The position numbers and the translations under genes were made by a program. Positions 5,890 to 8,047 of a stretch of DNA of 8,047 nucleotides are shown piece after piece. The notes under the pieces are model-generated. The model was given only the letters and a program-made list of their open reading frames with translations, did not search any database and was not told where the DNA came from. This stretch comes from 4572-123 sp964418755 (lineage in GTDB: Bacteria; Desulfobacterota; Desulfobacteria; Desulfobacterales; 4572-123). Within the stretch, counting starts at the first letter, position 1; each line of letters starts with the position of its first letter. The stretch is from the NCBI GenBank assembly GCA_964418755.1, contig CAYQNS010000176.1, positions 1 to 8,047 on the forward strand, read 5' to 3'.

Positions 5890-7803
5890 TTAAATCTTGC
5901 GTCTTAATTTACGCATGTCTCCGATGCGAATCGTAACATTTTTAGAATCAAAATATTCAATCAGCGGGATCAGGTACTTTCGGGATACATTTGCAATATC
6001 CTTGAACTGGGGTGTGGACATCTCTTCATTGGCCTTTAAAAAATCAACTACTTTGCCTTTTAACTCATCCACCGCTGGATTGTAAAAATATAAATCTTCT
6101 TTTACCTTGACCAGGGGGCCTTCGTCAACCAGAAGCATGAGGACATCCTTGCCCCGGATCGGGTCGATGTCTAATTTTCCAGCCAGTTCCTTAAAATAAG
6201 GAGGTGTCAGACCGTCTTTGATATAAGCATCCAGAATATTTTTTTTCACATCCTGCTGATCCAGCCCCAGGCTGATTTTATGGTTTGCCAGATGCACGAT
6301 TTCTTCATCGGAAACAAGATCACCGGCCTTTATCATTTGCGCCAGTACAAAATTAAGAAGCTTGGGCCCGGCGTTGCGTGGAAATTTTGATTTCAGTTCT
6401 TCCCTGGGCATGCCCGGCTTGAGTGGATATGCCGCGTGATAAGCAGTAAGGGTGTCATGCATCTTCTGCTTTATTTCGGCGATGCTGTCTTCATGAATAA
6501 AGAGCCGGTTTTCCCGATCGATGAGGACAACGATTTTTTTTGTCAGCAGGCCCTGCATCGCATTGTTAAGCGGTTTGTCGGCCATGTTGGTCATTATTTT
6601 CAAGTGTGAAAACAGAACACCTGCAAGCCCGGCTGCTTTCACATGATAGGCAATCACCTGTTCGGGCACCTGTTCGTCGATCTCCTGCAGTCCTTCGAAA
6701 ACTTCAGGTTGAAAGCGTTTATGCTTGGGCGGAATAGGGTTTAAAACATGTCCGCCACCGATGGTACGAACGGGTGAATAACTGCGAATCACAAACCGGT
6801 CGTCTTTTACAAGGGCCAGGGGCGCATCGAGCCGCAACTGGGCAACAATGGATTCGCCCGGGGCCAATTCTTCACGGTCCAGCAGGATCAGGATGCCCAT
6901 AACTTCGCTGGTGCCGGTATGAAATCGCACCCTTGTCCGATTTTTGGCAGGCTTTTTATTGCCGGCCAAAAAGGTCAGGGATACGTCCACCATATAACTT
7001 GAAATCAGGGCATTGGGCGTGGAGAGCACCTCTCCTCTTTCCACTGCGCTTTTTTCCAGGCCCTGAAAATTAATGGCCGTTCGCATGCCGGCTCCGGCCT
7101 TTTCGACGCTCTGGTTATGGACCTGGATGCCCCGGACTTTGGATGTGATGCCCGAGGGGTAGAGCATGACAGAGTCCCCTGTTTGAACATGACCGGAGGC
7201 CAGTGTGCCGGTGATGACGGTGCCAAAGCCCTTCATGGAAAAGACCCGGTCCACGGGAAGCCGGAACAACCCGGAAGCCGTCCGTTCGGGGATTTTGTTG
7301 CTCAACTCATCCAGGGCAGTCACGAATTCGGGTATACCCTGGCCTGTGGACGATGAAACCGTTACCATGGGAGCGTCTTCGAGAAAGGTGCCGGTGATGA
7401 ACTCCTGAACATCCTCAAGGGCCAGTTCCAGCCATTCTTCATCCACAAGGTCGGTTTTGGTAATCACCACCAGGCCGTAACGGATGCCCAGCAGGGCGCA
7501 GATCTCCATATGCTCCCGGGTCTGGGGCATGACGCCTTCATCTGCGGCAATGACCATGGCCACGATATCAATGCCGGTGGCGCCGGCCACCATATTTTTG
7601 ACGAATTTTTCATGGCCGGGCACATCGACAATCCCCACATGCCGGCCACTGGGAAGATCAATGGATGCAAATCCCAGTTCAATGGTAATTCCGCGCTGCT
7701 TTTCCTCTTTCAGACGGTCGGTGTCGGTGCCCGTAACAGCCTTGATCAGGGAGGTTTTACCGTGATCAATGTGCCCGGCGGTTCCGAGGATGATCTGTTT
7801 CAA
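5890..7803 (-). CDS. selB: SelB, selenocysteine-specific elongation factor
   Basis: A 637-residue translation GTPase, close to the usual bacterial SelB length (E. coli 614). The G-domain motifs are AGHIDHGKT (G1, 9-17), RGITIELGF (G2, 37-45), DVPGHE (G3, 60-65), TKTD (G4, 115-118) and VSSSTGQG (G5). Beta-barrel domains follow, with FRLPVDRVFSMKGFGTVITGT and RFVIRSYSPVRTIGGG. The last 250 or so residues are the winged-helix repeats that bind the SECIS hairpin of selenoprotein mRNAs. SelB carries Sec-tRNA(Sec) to the ribosome at UGA codons next to a SECIS. The start codon is TTG (7803-7801), with AAGGAG 10 bases upstream and no in-frame ATG before it. TTGACA lies at 7872-7877 on the minus strand, but no -10 box at 16-18 bases is apparent. 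It is followed by the DUF2333 gene, probably in one operon. Confidence 0.96.
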   Translation of the reverse strand: MKQIILGTAGHIDHGKTSLIKAVTGTDTDRLKEEKQRGITIELGFASIDLPSGRHVGIVDVPGHEKFVKNMVAGATGIDIVAMVIAADEGVMPQTREHMEICALLGIRYGLVVITKTDLVDEEWLELALEDVQEFITGTFLEDAPMVTVSSSTGQGIPEFVTALDELSNKIPERTASGLFRLPVDRVFSMKGFGTVITGTLASGHVQTGDSVMLYPSGITSKVRGIQVHNQSVEKAGAGMRTAINFQGLEKSAVERGEVLSTPNALISSYMVDVSLTFLAGNKKPAKNRTRVRFHTGTSEVMGILILLDREELAPGESIVAQLRLDAPLALVKDDRFVIRSYSPVRTIGGGHVLNPIPPKHKRFQPEVFEGLQEIDEQVPEQVIAYHVKAAGLAGVLFSHLKIMTNMADKPLNNAMQGLLTKKIVVLIDRENRLFIHEDSIAEIKQKMHDTLTAYHAAYPLKPGMPREELKSKFPRNAGPKLLNFVLAQMIKAGDLVSDEEIVHLANHKISLGLDQQDVKKNILDAYIKDGLTPPYFKELAGKLDIDPIRGKDVLMLLVDEGPLVKVKEDLYFYNPAVDELKGKVVDFLKANEEMSTPQFKDIANVSRKYLIPLIEYFDSKNVTIRIGDMRKLRRKI

Positions 7804-7898
7804 TTGATAATGACTCCTTTTTGTGGGTTTCTTATTTTGTAACCGTTTACGAACTGTATTGCTGTATCAAATGTCAACTACATGTAATCCGTTGAGCT

Positions 7899-8006
7899 GT
7901 AAGCGTCTGCAGGGTGATACAGATGCAAGGCGGCGGGCACGCAGACGTACGAATGTACTTCAAGTGCCCGCCAACGCAGCAGGTGCGGTGCCCTGTGAAC
8001 GCTTAC
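7899..8006. repeat. 108-bp imperfect inverted-repeat element
   Basis: The outer ends GTAAGCGT (7899-7906) and ACGCTTAC (7999-8006) are perfect inverted copies. Inside them AGGG (7911-7914) pairs with CCCT (7991-7994), GGCGGGCAC (7932-7940) pairs with GTGCCCGCC (7964-7972), and GTAC (7947-7950) pairs with GTAC (7955-7958) around GAAT. The two arms are of similar length (about 54 bases), so the unit could form a long imperfect cruciform or RNA hairpin. It fills most of the gap between selB and the next minus-strand gene, and is GC-rich next to AT-rich flanks. The GCAAGGCG ... AACGCAGC layout resembles dispersed intergenic repeats I associate with Desulfobacterota genomes, but that is recollection, not a search. 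It might act as a palindromic repeat, transcription attenuator or small non-autonomous element. Confidence 0.7.
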
Positions 8007-8007
8007 C

Positions 8008-8047
8008 TTATTTTTTTCGATTACGCAGATATTCGGCCAGATAAGCC
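8008..8047 (-). CDS. 3' end of a minus-strand gene, product unknown
   Basis: Reading leftward, an open frame enters from the window edge and ends AYLAEYLRNRKK followed by TAA (8010-8008). Only 12 residues are visible, too few to name a product. A basic, helical tail directly before an intergenic repeat and upstream of selB on the same strand makes a real gene end plausible. selA often precedes selB, but nothing here confirms it. Confidence 0.35.
   Translation of the reverse strand, partial: AYLAEYLRNRKK

Noticed and set aside
8001..8018. Plus-strand terminator formed by the inverted repeat and the T-run at 8008-8017
   Set aside because: No plus-strand gene lies upstream to terminate, and the T-run is explained by lysine codons and the stop of the minus-strand gene end.
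7823..8044. Plus-strand ORF of 73 codons over the inverted repeat
   Set aside because: It reads through the palindromic element, giving Arg-rich low-complexity sequence with no domain; it is a by-product of the repeat.

Overview
The window looks like a chromosome segment from an anaerobic, probably sulfate-reducing bacterium of the Desulfobacterota (Desulfobacteraceae-like). This is an inference from gene content: a SelB selenocysteine elongation factor of delta-proteobacterial style, a HemW heme chaperone, an iron-sulfur flavoprotein-type reductase and a DUF2333 membrane protein. No 16S or other decisive marker is present.

Left part (1 to about 2520) looks accessory. Positions 1-232 hold the 3' part of a HigB/RelE-type toxin gene whose reading frame is broken near 141. 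The overlapping antitoxin gene (201-557, XRE/HigA type) is intact. Next comes a structured non-coding stretch ending in a sequence that is exactly the 3' end of a tRNA (T-arm, acceptor 3' strand, CCA; 648-675), followed at once by a strong intrinsic terminator (680-727). No matching 5' tRNA half is visible, so this may be the att remnant of an element lying to the left. Beyond it is an AT-rich region with five copies of a TTGGCTRAA motif in alternating orientation and regular spacing (875-996). The last copy sits between a plausible -35 and -10. These lead into a solitary ATPase gene (1070-2518): P-loop ATPase, winged helix and a DUF234 PD-(D/E)XK-like C-terminus. The repeats and this ATPase-nuclease are the best candidate for an uncharacterised module in the window.

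Right part (2530 to the end) looks like ordinary chromosome with higher GC. It has a flavodoxin-fold/Fe-S reductase on the minus strand (2530-3096), the divergent hemW on the plus strand (3290-4510), and a minus-strand pair selB then a DUF2333 gene (7803 to 4542, 46 bp apart), probably one operon. SelB delivers selenocysteinyl-tRNA to in-frame UGA codons. DUF2333 proteins have no known role. Upstream of selB is a 108-bp imperfect inverted-repeat element (7899-8006), then the last 12 codons of another minus-strand gene running out of the window.
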